A stretch of 64,000 bases of DNA from JAKIYB01 sp964590255. Lineage in GTDB: Bacteria > Armatimonadota > Hebobacteria > CAIYQO01. Location of the stretch: assembly GCA_964590255.1 (NCBI GenBank), contig CAZPYA010000015.1, forward strand, positions 4,535 to 68,534, given 5' to 3'. Positions 24,685-33,855 of the stretch are shown piece by piece. Made by a program: the position numbers and the translations under genes. Below the pieces are notes generated by a model. It was not told the DNA's origin. It did not search any database and saw only the letters and a list, made by a program, of their open reading frames with translations. How positions within the stretch are numbered: the stretch's first letter is position 1; the number at the start of each line of letters is the position of its first letter.

Positions 24685-25485
24685 ATGCGCCTGTATTTTT
24701 CGCGCACCGAGCAAATCGTCGTGGCCCTGCTGCTGCTGGCCATATTGGCGGCGCTGGGGGTGATGGCCGCTCGCCGCGGTCGCGGCGTGCTGACCCGCCA
24801 GGAGGCGCCGCTGTTGCAGAGCGCCGCGACGACGGGGCCGCAACCATTGGACGCCGCTCCCGCTACCGGCGGGGGGCCGGTGGTCTACGTGGTGGGGGCG
24901 GTGCAGCGGCCGGGCCTGTATACGCTGGCGCCGGGCGCGCGGTTGCACGACGCGCTGCAGGCCGCTGGCGGCCCCCGCGCCGACGGCGCCCCGCAGGCGC
25001 TGAACCTGGCCGACCGCGCCATCGACGGCCAGCGCATCGAAGTGCCCACGACGACGGAATATCAGCGCCTGCGCGCCAGCCAACCCGCCCATCCGCTGGT
25101 GACCACCCCCGCGCCACGCACGACGACACGGCAGCCGGCCAACCGATCAGCGCATGCCGGCGCCCCCGCCATGTCCGCCAGGCCCGCCCCCGCGCAGCCG
25201 TATGCCGGCCTGGTAACGGCGGAGAGCACGGCGCCCGCCAATACGGCAACGGCGACCGTCACTTCGGCCGCCGTAACGGCGGTGAAGGCGCCGGCTATCG
25301 TCCACCTGAACAGCGCCACGCAGGCCGAACTGGAAACGCTGCCCGGCGTCGGCCCCAGCACCGCGCAGAAGATCCTCGACTACCGCGCCGCCAATGGGCC
25401 GTTCAAAGCGGTCGATGATCTGGACAACGTGAAGGGCATCGGCCCGGCGAAGCTGGAGAAGATACGGCCGTTCGCGGCGTTGTGA
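24685..25485 (+). CDS. comEA: ComEA-like DNA-binding competence protein (SLBB + helix-hairpin-helix)
   Basis: A 266-residue protein. An N-terminal membrane anchor (IVVALLLLAILAALGVMAA) is followed by an SLBB domain (VVYVVGAVQRPGLYTLAPGA, ALNLADRAIDGQRIEVP). A 100-residue Pro/Ala/Thr-rich linker leads to a C-terminal ComEA helix-hairpin-helix pair (VHLNSATQAELETLPGVGP, then NVKGIGPAKLEKIRPF). ComEA binds incoming double-stranded DNA at the cell surface and hands it to the ComEC channel. No comEC or comEB is adjacent. The linker is longer than in most homologues. The pilin-like gene at 58772 could belong to the same uptake system. Confidence 0.9.
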   Translation: MRLYFSRTEQIVVALLLLAILAALGVMAARRGRGVLTRQEAPLLQSAATTGPQPLDAAPATGGGPVVYVVGAVQRPGLYTLAPGARLHDALQAAGGPRADGAPQALNLADRAIDGQRIEVPTTTEYQRLRASQPAHPLVTTPAPRTTTRQPANRSAHAGAPAMSARPAPAQPYAGLVTAESTAPANTATATVTSAAVTAVKAPAIVHLNSATQAELETLPGVGPSTAQKILDYRAANGPFKAVDDLDNVKGIGPAKLEKIRPFAAL

Positions 25486-25560
25486 GGGAGTCGGAAAATC
25501 GGTACTTGATCGCATTACGGGTGGAACAGTGAGCTCAACACGTTGCAGATGATTGCGTAA

Positions 25561-25755
25561 TGCGTTACAGTAACCGAACGGAGGATACTAGTAGGGGGAA
25601 AACGGTATGCCGTTGTGTGGGACGCTCTCAACGGTGCCCCCGCCAGCTTTCACGTCGACGTCGTCACTGACAAGGTGATCCCCGTTCTGTACGGCACCGG
25701 GCAGGGGGATGTGGCGTGGGGGTTCGCGACAACTCCAACACTATTAGATACATAA
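25561..25755 (+). pseudogene. Orphan reading-frame remnant at the border of the A+T-rich island
   Basis: A frame open for 64 codons, with host-like base composition, ends in TAA at 25753. It contains a protein-like stretch (RYAVVWDALNGAPASFHVDV, then VTDKVIPVLYGTGQGD). It has no convincing start codon or ribosome site, and its 3' end runs into the A+T-rich island. It looks like the broken end of a gene truncated when the island arrived. I do not recognise the family. The rest of the comEA-to-25846 spacer holds nothing else I can identify. Confidence 0.3.
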
Positions 25756-25845
25756 AATCATGATTGTTGCATCGTGATATTGAGTAATTGCATCCAGTAG
25801 TTATGCCGTCAGTTAGCAAATAGGATAGCAGTTACTGTGTAACAG

Positions 25846-27039
25846 CTATCCTATCGTAAAATTGATCGGATTGTAATCAAGTAATAATTTCTGAATATTC
25901 TCGTGACGCAATGCTGTTTCTGGCTGATATACTGTTTTAATTCTAAAAATATACTGGCGTGTAGTAAAATTAATATTATCTGCCTGTATTCTATCGGTAA
26001 TACTATCGGATAGCTTTCCTTTGATCTTATCTCCCTCTGATGTCTCAATAACAAATGAAGGAGTCTTAACGCTGAAGTTTACGTCAAGGAATACTCCTTC
26101 AACATCCTCGATATCTATTATTTCTTGAAACTCTGCATTGATCACTTTACGTACTTCATTTGCCGATTCTTTATCTATATTTGCCGTGGAAACTACCTCA
26201 TTAATATGGTCTGCAAGAGTTGTCGTCAATTCTAAGTCATACTTTCGTATGGTGTTCAATACTGTTAAGTATTCTTTTATGAATCCTTCGTCCCTGAATT
26301 GACTGATTAAGTTCCGAAAATCAACATCAGTTCTAGCTGTAACAAGATTTATTACTCTTGTATAATCATTTATGTCTAACTCCCCTTGGAATAGATCAGC
26401 CCCATTTATCTCGATCGTAGCTCCGAACGATGATACTTGGAATTGTGGAAAACGTACGTATTCATTAAACTGTTGCTTCGTCATTCTGAATGCTTGTTGC
26501 AATATCGTTAAAAACGGTTGAAATATACCGGAAATTGCCCATGGCTTGACCCCAGCGAGCAACTCTTTGCCTTGTACATACAGGTTAAATATTACATGTT
26601 GCCGATCTTTTGCCACTGCTAATGATCTTTCGGTACCATAGTATTCCGCCGAAACAGGAGGACAATAAATGCGGTAATCAGCAGGGATGGGATTCATCTC
26701 GGAAAATCTATCTGCTGGAATGATGAACGACTCTATAATATTCCCTGTCATTTCTTCGAGATGGAACGCAAAAATAACCCCCGCCAATGACTCCGAGAAG
26801 ATTTCGTTAACAGAAATGATTCCTAGGCGTAAATCCAATAACTTATTAGCCGTAACACGTGCAAGGATTCTTTGTTCACAATTATCAGGTAGATATGTGG
26901 AAAGATAAGAGATATACTCATGACCCGAGCTATCTCTCTCAACATTAAGTATTGGGTAATCTTGAAAATCAAGTAGGTCGACACATTCAAGAATACCCAA
27001 TGGATTAAATGGTATTTTGTAATTTGCTAGATTCATCAT
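25846..27039 (-). CDS. Unknown 397-residue protein of an A+T-rich two-gene operon
   Basis: A clear open frame in sequence far richer in A and T than its neighbours, with matching A/T-ending codons, so probably acquired. No signal peptide or membrane helix is seen. The protein starts with an N-terminal region containing GHEYISYLSTYLPDNCEQRI. It has beta-rich segments through the middle and a helical part near residues 250-310 (ELTTTLADHINEVVSTANID). Its ATG overlaps the stop of the upstream gene (ATGA), so the two are coupled. I cannot assign a family. Two-gene units of this form on small islands are often defence or toxin-immunity pairs, but nothing in this sequence proves that. Confidence 0.8.
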   Translation of the reverse strand: MMNLANYKIPFNPLGILECVDLLDFQDYPILNVERDSSGHEYISYLSTYLPDNCEQRILARVTANKLLDLRLGIISVNEIFSESLAGVIFAFHLEEMTGNIIESFIIPADRFSEMNPIPADYRIYCPPVSAEYYGTERSLAVAKDRQHVIFNLYVQGKELLAGVKPWAISGIFQPFLTILQQAFRMTKQQFNEYVRFPQFQVSSFGATIEINGADLFQGELDINDYTRVINLVTARTDVDFRNLISQFRDEGFIKEYLTVLNTIRKYDLELTTTLADHINEVVSTANIDKESANEVRKVINAEFQEIIDIEDVEGVFLDVNFSVKTPSFVIETSEGDKIKGKLSDSITDRIQADNINFTTRQYIFRIKTVYQPETALRHENIQKLLLDYNPINFTIG

Positions 27040-27422
27040 ATCCCCGCAATCTTCTGCACATCAACGCACCGCAAATTATGCGCAGCAACACCTTCATATA
27101 GCCAAAGTGTATAATGGTTTTTATCGTATGTATGAAGCATGCCGTGTTGTGGTAGTATTTCTATTTTTGCGACATATCCACCGTGAATAGGACGATTTCT
27201 CGTTACAGACTCATGGTATACCCTCTCTGCACTAGCAAAATTACTAAAGAAAGAGATGCCATGCGCTTTGCACTGCGACTTGTAGCGCCCATTATATAAT
27301 TCAACATATGACTTTAAATCATCATCAGTGAGTATTTCCCCTGAGACAATCCTGAATAGTACTATTGTCTGCTCACCAGACCCACCAATTGGGCAGTATG
27401 GCGGAAGATCGAGTTTATACAT
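27036..27422 (-). CDS. Unknown 128-residue protein, first gene of the A+T-rich operon
   Basis: A short A+T-rich gene coupled to the following one by a four-base overlap. The sequence has an N-terminal TIVLFRIVSGEILTDDDLKS, a middle AHGISFFSNFASAERVYHES and a C-terminal HYTLWLYEGV. This order (FR.V, a D/E-rich helix, G-I-S-x-F, then H-Y-T-x-W) vaguely recalls small proteins sometimes linked with ADP-ribosyltransferase-like folds, but I would not call it on this evidence. AGGA lies about ten bases before the ATG. The upstream side is a long self-complementary stretch that may carry the promoter. Confidence 0.75.
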   Translation of the reverse strand: MYKLDLPPYCPIGGSGEQTIVLFRIVSGEILTDDDLKSYVELYNGRYKSQCKAHGISFFSNFASAERVYHESVTRNRPIHGGYVAKIEILPQHGMLHTYDKNHYTLWLYEGVAAHNLRCVDVQKIAGI

Positions 27423-27523
27423 TACACTTTTTTCCTATCGTGTATAATCCTTCATGGTCACAAACCGACCAAGTTCATGTTGCATGTTGTAATACTACCC
27501 AATATCCAGATGGTTGTCAAAGA

Positions 27524-27706
27524 GATACTACCATTGCGATATACTACTCCGGCAGTGGTAAGATTGTATTGGTTCATTGCATTTCGAGCTGGTGCACCTC
27601 GATCAATGCAACTCTACCACTGCCGTGGTAGTAATATGCCAGACATACTTACGTTCTGCAGGTTAGACAACCTTAAATCGTTGTATTGCAAAGCTATGGT
27701 AGTATC
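27524..27706. repeat. Nested inverted repeats upstream of the A+T-rich operon (possible structured RNA)
   Basis: Three layers of complementarity share one centre. The outer arms GATACTACCAT (27524-27534) and ATGGTAGTATC (27696-27706) match perfectly over 11 bases. The middle arms of 19 bases at 27542-27560 and 27615-27633 have two mismatches. The inner pairs are TTGCAT with ATGCAA and CGAG with CTCG. CTACCACTGCCGTGGTAG at 27614-27631 is also a small hairpin by itself. It fills the non-coding space 27423-27729. It could be a structured RNA, a long operator, or the end of a mobile element. Confidence 0.6.
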
Positions 27707-27729
27707 CATAGGCATATGATGCCATGTAA

Positions 27730-30700
27730 TTACTTGACGATGAACTGGCACTTGCCGGCGGGAAGGGTGATGATCATCGCGTCAGTGCCGGCGGTGGCGG
27801 GCAGCGGTTTCGCTTCGCCGTTTACCAGTTGGTAGGCTTTCAGGCCGTGGGCCTCGGGGAAGCTGAGCTTCAGCGCGCCGGCGGTGGCGAAGTTGGCTTC
27901 GCCTGAGATGGTTTTGCCGAAGGTCACGGCGACGGGGCCTGGCGCGGTGATGGCGTGGCCCCCGGCTTTCAGCGACGTGCCGGCGAGCAGCGCCAGCAGC
28001 GTCTGGCCGTTGCCGTCGCGGATGAGAGCGCGCTGGCCGTCGAGGGCGATGCCGTTGGCGTCATATTTTCCGGGTTTCTCGGCGCAGATGACGACGTGGC
28101 GTTCGCCGTTAAGGACGGCGGTGGCGCCGGCGCCGCCCGCCCAGGCGGTGAAGACCGGCGGCGCCTCGTTGGGCAGGTGCGGGAAGAGCACGGTGAAGTA
28201 GCCCTTATGATCGGTGCGCTTCATGCGAAGGTAATGCTGCACTTCCTCGAAGGGCTTGTTGCCATTCACCGATTTCCACGGGTTTGCCATCGGACCGTAG
28301 AGGAAGTTGTGGCCATACTGGCCGGTGGTGAACTCCGGCTTCACGGGATCGAGCACCGTCACCGTCAAGTTCACGCCGTGCTGGCCGGCGTAGCGGGCGG
28401 TGTTGCCGTTGAACTGCACCCCGGTAGCCAGCCCCCACAGGCTGAACTCGTTGAAGTCGTCACCGGCGCCCTGCATGGTGTCGCGGACGACGGCGTAGTG
28501 CGGGCCGTCGGGCAGTTCGTGCTTCACCAGCATCACCTGGCGCGTCCAGGTGACAGGGGTGATGTATTCCGCGGGCGGGGTGCTGTTGGCGGGCATCACC
28601 GCCTTTGGGTCCTCGGGGATGGTAAAGAGACGGTCGGTGGTCATGCTGCCCATGGCGGCGTCGGCGGCGTCGAGCAGGCTCCATTCGCTGATCTCGCCCA
28701 GCGCGTACCAGTCCGTCTTGTGGTTCAGCGATATGCGGTTGTGCAGCCACGGCCGGCCCATCATCGGCTGGTAGAGCGAGCCGAAGTCCATGAGCAGCGG
28801 TGTCCCCTTGGCGTAGAAGACGATCTCGCCTTGCTCGTTCTCGTAGTGCTCGTGCTGGCGGCCCATGCGGAAGAGCAGGTAGGTTTCCTGCTTGGTGCCG
28901 AAATGCGACCGCATCACCGTGCCGAAGCCGGGGAAGTGGCGACTGCTCATGTCCGGCTGGGCGGCGGGCAGTTTCTCGTCGCACACCATCTCATCATTGG
29001 GATACATATACGGCATGCCCATGGCTTGCCACGCCCACTGCATCCAACTCGCATATCGCGGATCGCTCTTCGCCACGCCCGCCGCCATGCGGCCGTAGAG
29101 GCTGGTGGTCTCGTAGGCCGTGTTGCCGATGGTGGGCATGGAGCGGATGCCGAAGCGCGGATCGACCGGCGTCATGATCTGCGCGTGGTAGAGCATGGTG
29201 GACTTGAGGAACGGGTTCTGATAAAGATCGACGAAGCCGGCGTTTTTGAACTGCGCCGCGGACTGCAGCACGCCGCTCATCGAGGCATCCATCTGGTAGT
29301 GCGGGCACTCGCGCCAGGCGCCGCCGGGGGCGGTGTAGTCGCGCAGCATGTCCAGCGTGCTCTTCGCCGAGGTCATCATCCACTCGACGGATTTCGGGTG
29401 TTCGGGGATGAGCGCGGCGCCGCTGCCCAGCGTGCTCAGGGACATGGTGGGCATGTTCGGGTTGCCCAGGTGGAAACCGGCGCCGTAAGCCAGCCAGTCG
29501 GGATCGGAGATCTTGTACATGCAGAAGGCGTAGAGGGCCTTCGCCTCGCGGCGTTCGTCCGGCGTCATTTCCGGCACGCTCATGGCGATGTCGAAGAGCG
29601 GCGACGCGCCCATGATGTGGCCGTTGCCGTGGTGCATGAAGGTGTTGATGCCCAGGTCGCCTTGGGTGTCCAGATAGCAGCCGAGGGACCAGCGCAGCTT
29701 GGGCAGGATGCCCATCCAGTTTACGTCGCCGTTGGCCTGCGAGCGCACCAGCGTGTCGCCCAGCGCTTTCTCCTGCGTCACCAGGTAGGCGAAGCGCTTG
29801 TGCAGCGGGCTGGCGAGCAGGTTCTTCAGCGCGGGGATGGTTTTCGCGCGCTCGCGCAGCGCGGGCAGGTCGGCGGCGCTGACGGCGCCGCGGGGGTAGG
29901 CGCCGGCGCCGGGATCGTCCCAGGCCAGCGTCCAGTCCTTGATCTTATCCAGCGGGTTCTGGCCGTAGCGCGTCCACGCCCGGCGGATGCCGCTCTTCGT
30001 GAAGTCGTCTTTCTCGGCGATCGTTTCGCCGGCGCGGCTCACCAGCAGGCCCCACTCGCGTACGCCCAGGTTGCGCGACGTGCCGGGCAGCACGGTGCCG
30101 GTCCAGTAGGGCGATTTGTAGTCGATGCCGTCCACCACCCAGTTTTGCTCGGGCTGGCGCAACGGCGCGCGCAGCACCAGCTCTTTGTCCTTCGTGGTGT
30201 TCAGGAAGAGGACGGTGGGATTGCGCCAGTGCCCGGGACGCTCGGGGAAGACCGCCAGCAGGTCAGCCTGTGCATTGCCGGCCTTGTAGGCGCCGAAGTA
30301 TGATGCCGACTGCGGCCACCAGACGAACAGGCCGTGGATGCGCATCAGCTCCTGGGTCTGCGCGTAGTCGATGGGGAAGACGGCTTCCTGCATGTTGCCG
30401 TAGCCGAAGACAGCCTTCGTCGGATTGAACTGCTTGTACGGGTCGATGTCGGTGTAGCGGCCGTACCAGCGCACGGTGTCCGGCTGCAGGCCCGGGGCCA
30501 GGCTGAAACAGAAGTTGCTGTCGCGCGCGGGCGAGGGGTCGCCCAGATCGAACTCCTCGCGCAGGTGGACGGTATCCTCGCCGGTGCGCAAGGTGACGTA
30601 GCAGGTGTAGCGCCCGCCGTCGAAGTCGTATTGCGCCTTCACGCGGGTGAAGATGGGGCCGGCGTGGGTGACGGCGATCTGATAGCCGGTCACCCGCTGC

Positions 30701-31257
30701 GGGCTTTCCAGCCAGCCGCGGCCCAGCCAGGCGCCGCTCTGCCCGCGCACGGCGAGGATGGGGGCGGGCACCTTGTCGGCCTCGATGGGCGTTTTGAAGG
30801 TTTTCGTGCCGGCGCCCACGCGCACGGCGATGCGGTCATTGGCCAGCACGGCGCTGTCCTTCTCCTTCGTCACCGTCAGGTCGGTGGCCGCCGGTTCGAG
30901 CCGCGTGGTTTCGCCGTAGTGCAGCGTCCATGTGCGCGCCTGCCAGGGCTCAAAATCGGCCACCAGCGTGACGGTGAGCGGGATCTGCTGGTATTCGTGG
31001 TGCAGCACGGGGTCGCTCATCTGCGCCGGAATCGGCGTGCCGGTTTCGTCGGTGACGAACATGCCCGCCAGCGCCTTCGCCCGTTCGTCCGGGGTCTGCT
31101 GCAGGTTGATCACCGTCTGTGGCACCTTCACGGTGAAGGACAGCACCTCGTGTCGCCAGCCGCGCTTCAGCGCCTCGGTATAGCCGAAGGTGACGGTGCC
31201 GGCCGACGCCATGCACAGTGCCGTCAGCACCACCGCCAGAAGGAAGATGAATCGCAT
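27730..31257 (-). CDS. Large secreted heparinase II/III-like protein
   Basis: A 1175-residue protein with a signal peptide (FIFLLAVVLTALCMASAG). The ATG at 31257 has GAGG eight bases upstream and is preferred to the in-frame ATG at 31263. The N-terminal part is beta-rich, the middle (about 480-760) is helical, and from about 850 comes a block with HEHYENEQGEIVFYAKGTPL and MDFGSLYQP. That is the His-rich, lyase-sandwich pattern of heparinase II/III proteins (alpha/alpha toroid plus beta-sandwich). It probably degrades or binds uronic-acid polysaccharide outside the cell. The exact substrate is not predictable. Confidence 0.75.
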   Translation of the reverse strand: MRFIFLLAVVLTALCMASAGTVTFGYTEALKRGWRHEVLSFTVKVPQTVINLQQTPDERAKALAGMFVTDETGTPIPAQMSDPVLHHEYQQIPLTVTLVADFEPWQARTWTLHYGETTRLEPAATDLTVTKEKDSAVLANDRIAVRVGAGTKTFKTPIEADKVPAPILAVRGQSGAWLGRGWLESPQRVTGYQIAVTHAGPIFTRVKAQYDFDGGRYTCYVTLRTGEDTVHLREEFDLGDPSPARDSNFCFSLAPGLQPDTVRWYGRYTDIDPYKQFNPTKAVFGYGNMQEAVFPIDYAQTQELMRIHGLFVWWPQSASYFGAYKAGNAQADLLAVFPERPGHWRNPTVLFLNTTKDKELVLRAPLRQPEQNWVVDGIDYKSPYWTGTVLPGTSRNLGVREWGLLVSRAGETIAEKDDFTKSGIRRAWTRYGQNPLDKIKDWTLAWDDPGAGAYPRGAVSAADLPALRERAKTIPALKNLLASPLHKRFAYLVTQEKALGDTLVRSQANGDVNWMGILPKLRWSLGCYLDTQGDLGINTFMHHGNGHIMGASPLFDIAMSVPEMTPDERREAKALYAFCMYKISDPDWLAYGAGFHLGNPNMPTMSLSTLGSGAALIPEHPKSVEWMMTSAKSTLDMLRDYTAPGGAWRECPHYQMDASMSGVLQSAAQFKNAGFVDLYQNPFLKSTMLYHAQIMTPVDPRFGIRSMPTIGNTAYETTSLYGRMAAGVAKSDPRYASWMQWAWQAMGMPYMYPNDEMVCDEKLPAAQPDMSSRHFPGFGTVMRSHFGTKQETYLLFRMGRQHEHYENEQGEIVFYAKGTPLLMDFGSLYQPMMGRPWLHNRISLNHKTDWYALGEISEWSLLDAADAAMGSMTTDRLFTIPEDPKAVMPANSTPPAEYITPVTWTRQVMLVKHELPDGPHYAVVRDTMQGAGDDFNEFSLWGLATGVQFNGNTARYAGQHGVNLTVTVLDPVKPEFTTGQYGHNFLYGPMANPWKSVNGNKPFEEVQHYLRMKRTDHKGYFTVLFPHLPNEAPPVFTAWAGGAGATAVLNGERHVVICAEKPGKYDANGIALDGQRALIRDGNGQTLLALLAGTSLKAGGHAITAPGPVAVTFGKTISGEANFATAGALKLSFPEAHGLKAYQLVNGEAKPLPATAGTDAMIITLPAGKCQFIVK

Positions 31258-31480
31258 CGTCATACCTCGCAAGTGAGATACAGGGGAGATTCGGCGGGTG
31301 GGGGTGGGGTTCCTGCCGGAAAGAACAGGTAGTCCGCGCCCGGAGTTTACCCCGAAGAAATCGGGGCGGCGCGTGTCTTCGCATTTGTACTCCGGTGTGC
31401 GGTTGATTGCGTGCCCGACGACGGTGTAGTCGAGCACGAGTATGGATTCGGTACCACAGGCCGCATGGGGTGCGGACTTC

Positions 31481-31960
31481 CTATTGTTGCATCATTTCCG
31501 TAATCTGTGCCAGTGCCGTCTCCATCGATCCAGGCATGACTGCTATTGCGTAATCGTGTGCGATGCACTCGAAAGTCGAGTCGTGGAATGCGAAGATGAA
31601 GTGGCGTTTGCCAGCCAGGAAGCGTTCTGGTGAATGGTATTGGTGCACCGCATTCATGCGCTCAAGTTGGCGAATCCACGATGAATGGAATACTTCACTG
31701 GCACTATAGAGTTGTAAGCCACGTCCGGCAAGCGGATGCCCGATGAATGCTTCGTCATTCGGGGGGCCGAACATGTGGCAATAGGGGCGATTGAATGTCA
31801 CGATTGCGATGCTTTCGTTTTCAGTTATAGGCGTTTGCACGCTATATGCGAGATAGAGTTGCATCTCGTCACAGATGATTAATGGCAACGGTGCGCCGAC
31901 ATCAGATTGTGGCACATCGGTCAATTCGGTGATGGTGTCGCGGTTATCTACGGGATACAT
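31481..31960 (-). CDS. Conserved hypothetical protein
   Basis: A 159-residue soluble protein starting MYPVDNRDTITELTDVPQSD. It contains IVTFNRPYCHMFGPPNDEAF, GHPLAGRGLQLYSASEV, and SSWIRQLERMNAVH, with FIFAFHDSTFEC near the end. I recognise this as a widespread conserved family, found for example in cyanobacteria and planctomycetes, with no known function. It starts 13 bases after the end of the sugar epimerase-like gene and is probably cotranscribed with it. GGAAGG lies about nine bases before the ATG. The 222 bases between it and the heparinase-like gene hold nothing I recognise. Confidence 0.8.
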   Translation of the reverse strand: MYPVDNRDTITELTDVPQSDVGAPLPLIICDEMQLYLAYSVQTPITENESIAIVTFNRPYCHMFGPPNDEAFIGHPLAGRGLQLYSASEVFHSSWIRQLERMNAVHQYHSPERFLAGKRHFIFAFHDSTFECIAHDYAIAVMPGSMETALAQITEMMQQ

Positions 31961-31973
31961 GTCATTCGCCTTC

Positions 31974-32774
31974 CTACGCCCGTGCCAACTCCGCCTCATA
32001 TCCCTTCATCGTCGCCAACTCCCGCGGCAGATGCACCTCGTACGGTTCCCAGCCGATCCATTCGCCGCTGATATAGCCCGGGTAATTCATCGAGAGCAGG
32101 CAGTCGATGGCGGTGCGGTGGTCGACGACGCCGTGGCCGATGGGGAGGAGGGGGCCGTTGGCGGGTTCGCCGTCGTGGACGTGGAGGTGGGCGATGTAGG
32201 GTTTCAGTATCTCGAAGGATTCGCGCATGGTGGCGAAACCGCCGCGGACGGGGTGCATGATGTCCCAGTTGGCGCGGACGGCGGGGGAGTCGACGCGGGC
32301 GAGCACCTCGGCGACGTGGCGCGGGTCGCACCAGGCGTCGTGGGTTTCCATGCAGACGGCCACGCCGCGGGCGGCGGCATGATCGGCGACGCTGGCGAGG
32401 GAGGCTACCAGCAGGTCGATGGCCGCCTCGCGGGAGAGGCCGTCAGCCAGGTTGCCGCCGAAGACGCGGATGCGCGGAGCGCCGACGTCGCCGGCCAGGT
32501 CGATAGCCCGGCGGGTGGCGTCGAGCATGTCGACCGTCTTCGCCGGGTCGGCGTAGGTGCAGGAGGTGGCGAGGCAGCACAGCGCGATGCCGCTCTCTTC
32601 GGCCAGCGCTTTCGCGGCGGCGCGGGCCGCGGGGTCGGCGTCGAACTCGATGCCGTGCCGGTGCCCGGCGCTGATGCGCGGCTCGATGCCGTCATAGCCC
32701 AACCGCGCGGCCAACGCCAGCATCTCGGCAAGGGATAACTCCGGGGTAGAAAAGCTCATGAAGGCGTAACGCAT
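31974..32774 (-). CDS. Sugar phosphate isomerase/epimerase (AP endonuclease family 2 TIM barrel)
   Basis: A 266-residue protein of the xylose-isomerase-like TIM-barrel superfamily. Metal-ligand motifs are visible: GYDGIEPRIS at strand 2, CMETHDAWCD (Glu and His), NWDIMHP, and HLHVHDGEP near the end. Relatives include hydroxypyruvate isomerase, IolE and tagatose/ketose epimerases, so an isomerase or epimerase is likely but the sugar is unknown. GGAG precedes the ATG by about eight bases. The next gene is 13 bases downstream. Confidence 0.85.
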   Translation of the reverse strand: MRYAFMSFSTPELSLAEMLALAARLGYDGIEPRISAGHRHGIEFDADPAARAAAKALAEESGIALCCLATSCTYADPAKTVDMLDATRRAIDLAGDVGAPRIRVFGGNLADGLSREAAIDLLVASLASVADHAAARGVAVCMETHDAWCDPRHVAEVLARVDSPAVRANWDIMHPVRGGFATMRESFEILKPYIAHLHVHDGEPANGPLLPIGHGVVDHRTAIDCLLSMNYPGYISGEWIGWEPYEVHLPRELATMKGYEAELARA

Positions 32775-32793
32775 GGTCGGGGCTCCGTTTCTA

Positions 32794-33453
32794 TCAGTCA
32801 ATATAATACTCCCACACCACCTTCGTCACCGTGCCATTCGCGAGGTGGAAGGTAGTGGTGCTGGGGGCGAGGCTGTAGACGTAGGTGAGGGTGGCGGCGG
32901 TGCGCGCTTTGGGGGTGCCGAGGGTGTCGAGGATGAGTTTCTCCGTCGCACCCACGCCCAGGTACCATTTCACCACCCACGTCTTGCCGGTGACGACCAT
33001 GCCGGCGGGGAGTTCGCCACCGGTGTTGGTGACGCGCAGGAAGCTCATGGTCATGCCGTCGTAGACCAGCGTGCGCAGTTGATCCGGCTTGGACGGCACG
33101 TGGGCGTTCGGCACCGATTTCGTCTCGATACGGCGCGGCGTGCCAAAGTCGGCGATGACGCCGGCTTCCGTCTTTTGCACCGGCGGCATGAGCGCGTCAA
33201 AAATAAGCAGGTCGACGCGCTGCCGTTTGCCGGCAGGCATGTCGAGAGCATCCTGGGGGTTGGCCGGGGTGACCGCGATGGGTGGCGCGGGGGTGGCCGG
33301 CGCGGGTTTCGGTGGCGGCGGGGCCTGCTGCTGCGTGCTGCGCCAGTATTCATATCCGGTCAATGCGACGCCGATGATGATGAGCAGGATCAGCATCAAG
33401 CCGAATCCTTTGCCTTGCAGCGGATCGGCGTTGGTTGGTTGTGGCGTGCCCAT
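32794..33453 (-). CDS. Membrane-anchored protein of unknown function
   Basis: A 219-residue protein starting at the ATG with AAGGAG seven bases upstream. It has a short cytoplasmic N-terminus, one membrane helix (GLMLILLIIIGVALTGYEYW), a proline-rich linker (PPPPKPAPATPAPP), and an extracytoplasmic domain of about 150 residues. That domain has ADFGTPRRIETKSV, VKWYLGVGATEKLI and LDTLGTPKARTAAT. The repeated G-T-P-[RK] phrase suggests a two-lobed domain such as SmpA/BamE-like folds. That is only an impression. Confidence 0.65.
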   Translation of the reverse strand: MGTPQPTNADPLQGKGFGLMLILLIIIGVALTGYEYWRSTQQQAPPPPKPAPATPAPPIAVTPANPQDALDMPAGKRQRVDLLIFDALMPPVQKTEAGVIADFGTPRRIETKSVPNAHVPSKPDQLRTLVYDGMTMSFLRVTNTGGELPAGMVVTGKTWVVKWYLGVGATEKLILDTLGTPKARTAATLTYVYSLAPSTTTFHLANGTVTKVVWEYYID

Positions 33454-33812
33454 GGTGTTGCTCCTTGCGGGTGCGGGTATTGGGTTTTTCGCGCGCGAAT
33501 AGACGTGGTTTTCTGGCGCAGAGCCGTCGTGATGCAATACGCATCATGCCACGAGCGTGAAAGAGTAAACGCTCGCGCCTGGTGATGTCGCGCAAATCAC
33601 CATCACGGTAACCCGTTCTGTGCCACTGGATGAAATCCTTTTTCGACACGGTCATTGATCACGCATACCGATCACGGCACAGCACGATCACCATCCCGCG
33701 TGTGGTAACGTCATTGCCCGCGTCACGGAATGACATCGTACCCCCCCCCGGTGACATAGCTATGCAATGCGCACTCGCCGTGTTGATGGCTCGATGCATC
33801 GCCGCATCTGAC

Positions 33813-33842
33813 AAAAAACGGGACGCGCCAAGCGCGTCCCGT
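33813..33842 (-). terminator. Intrinsic terminator on the minus strand
   Basis: A perfect 10-bp stem (33818-33827 with 33833-33842, loop CCAAG on the plus strand) is followed on the minus strand by six T. It lies 14 bases after the stop of the small frame at 33856-33984, so it terminates a minus-strand transcript. The stretch 33454-33812, between the membrane-anchored gene and this terminator, holds no gene I can support, only a run of ten C near 33740. Confidence 0.85.
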
Positions 33843-33855
33843 TCTGCCTAATCCC

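Noticed and set aside
27955..30303. Plus-strand open frame of 782 codons inside the heparinase-like gene
   Set aside because: Antisense shadow of high-GC coding sequence; the minus-strand product has a signal peptide and recognisable lyase motifs.
33736..33750. Run of ten C as a phase-variable tract
   Set aside because: It lies in a stretch without any supported gene or promoter, so a switching role has no target; an assembly or homopolymer error is equally likely.
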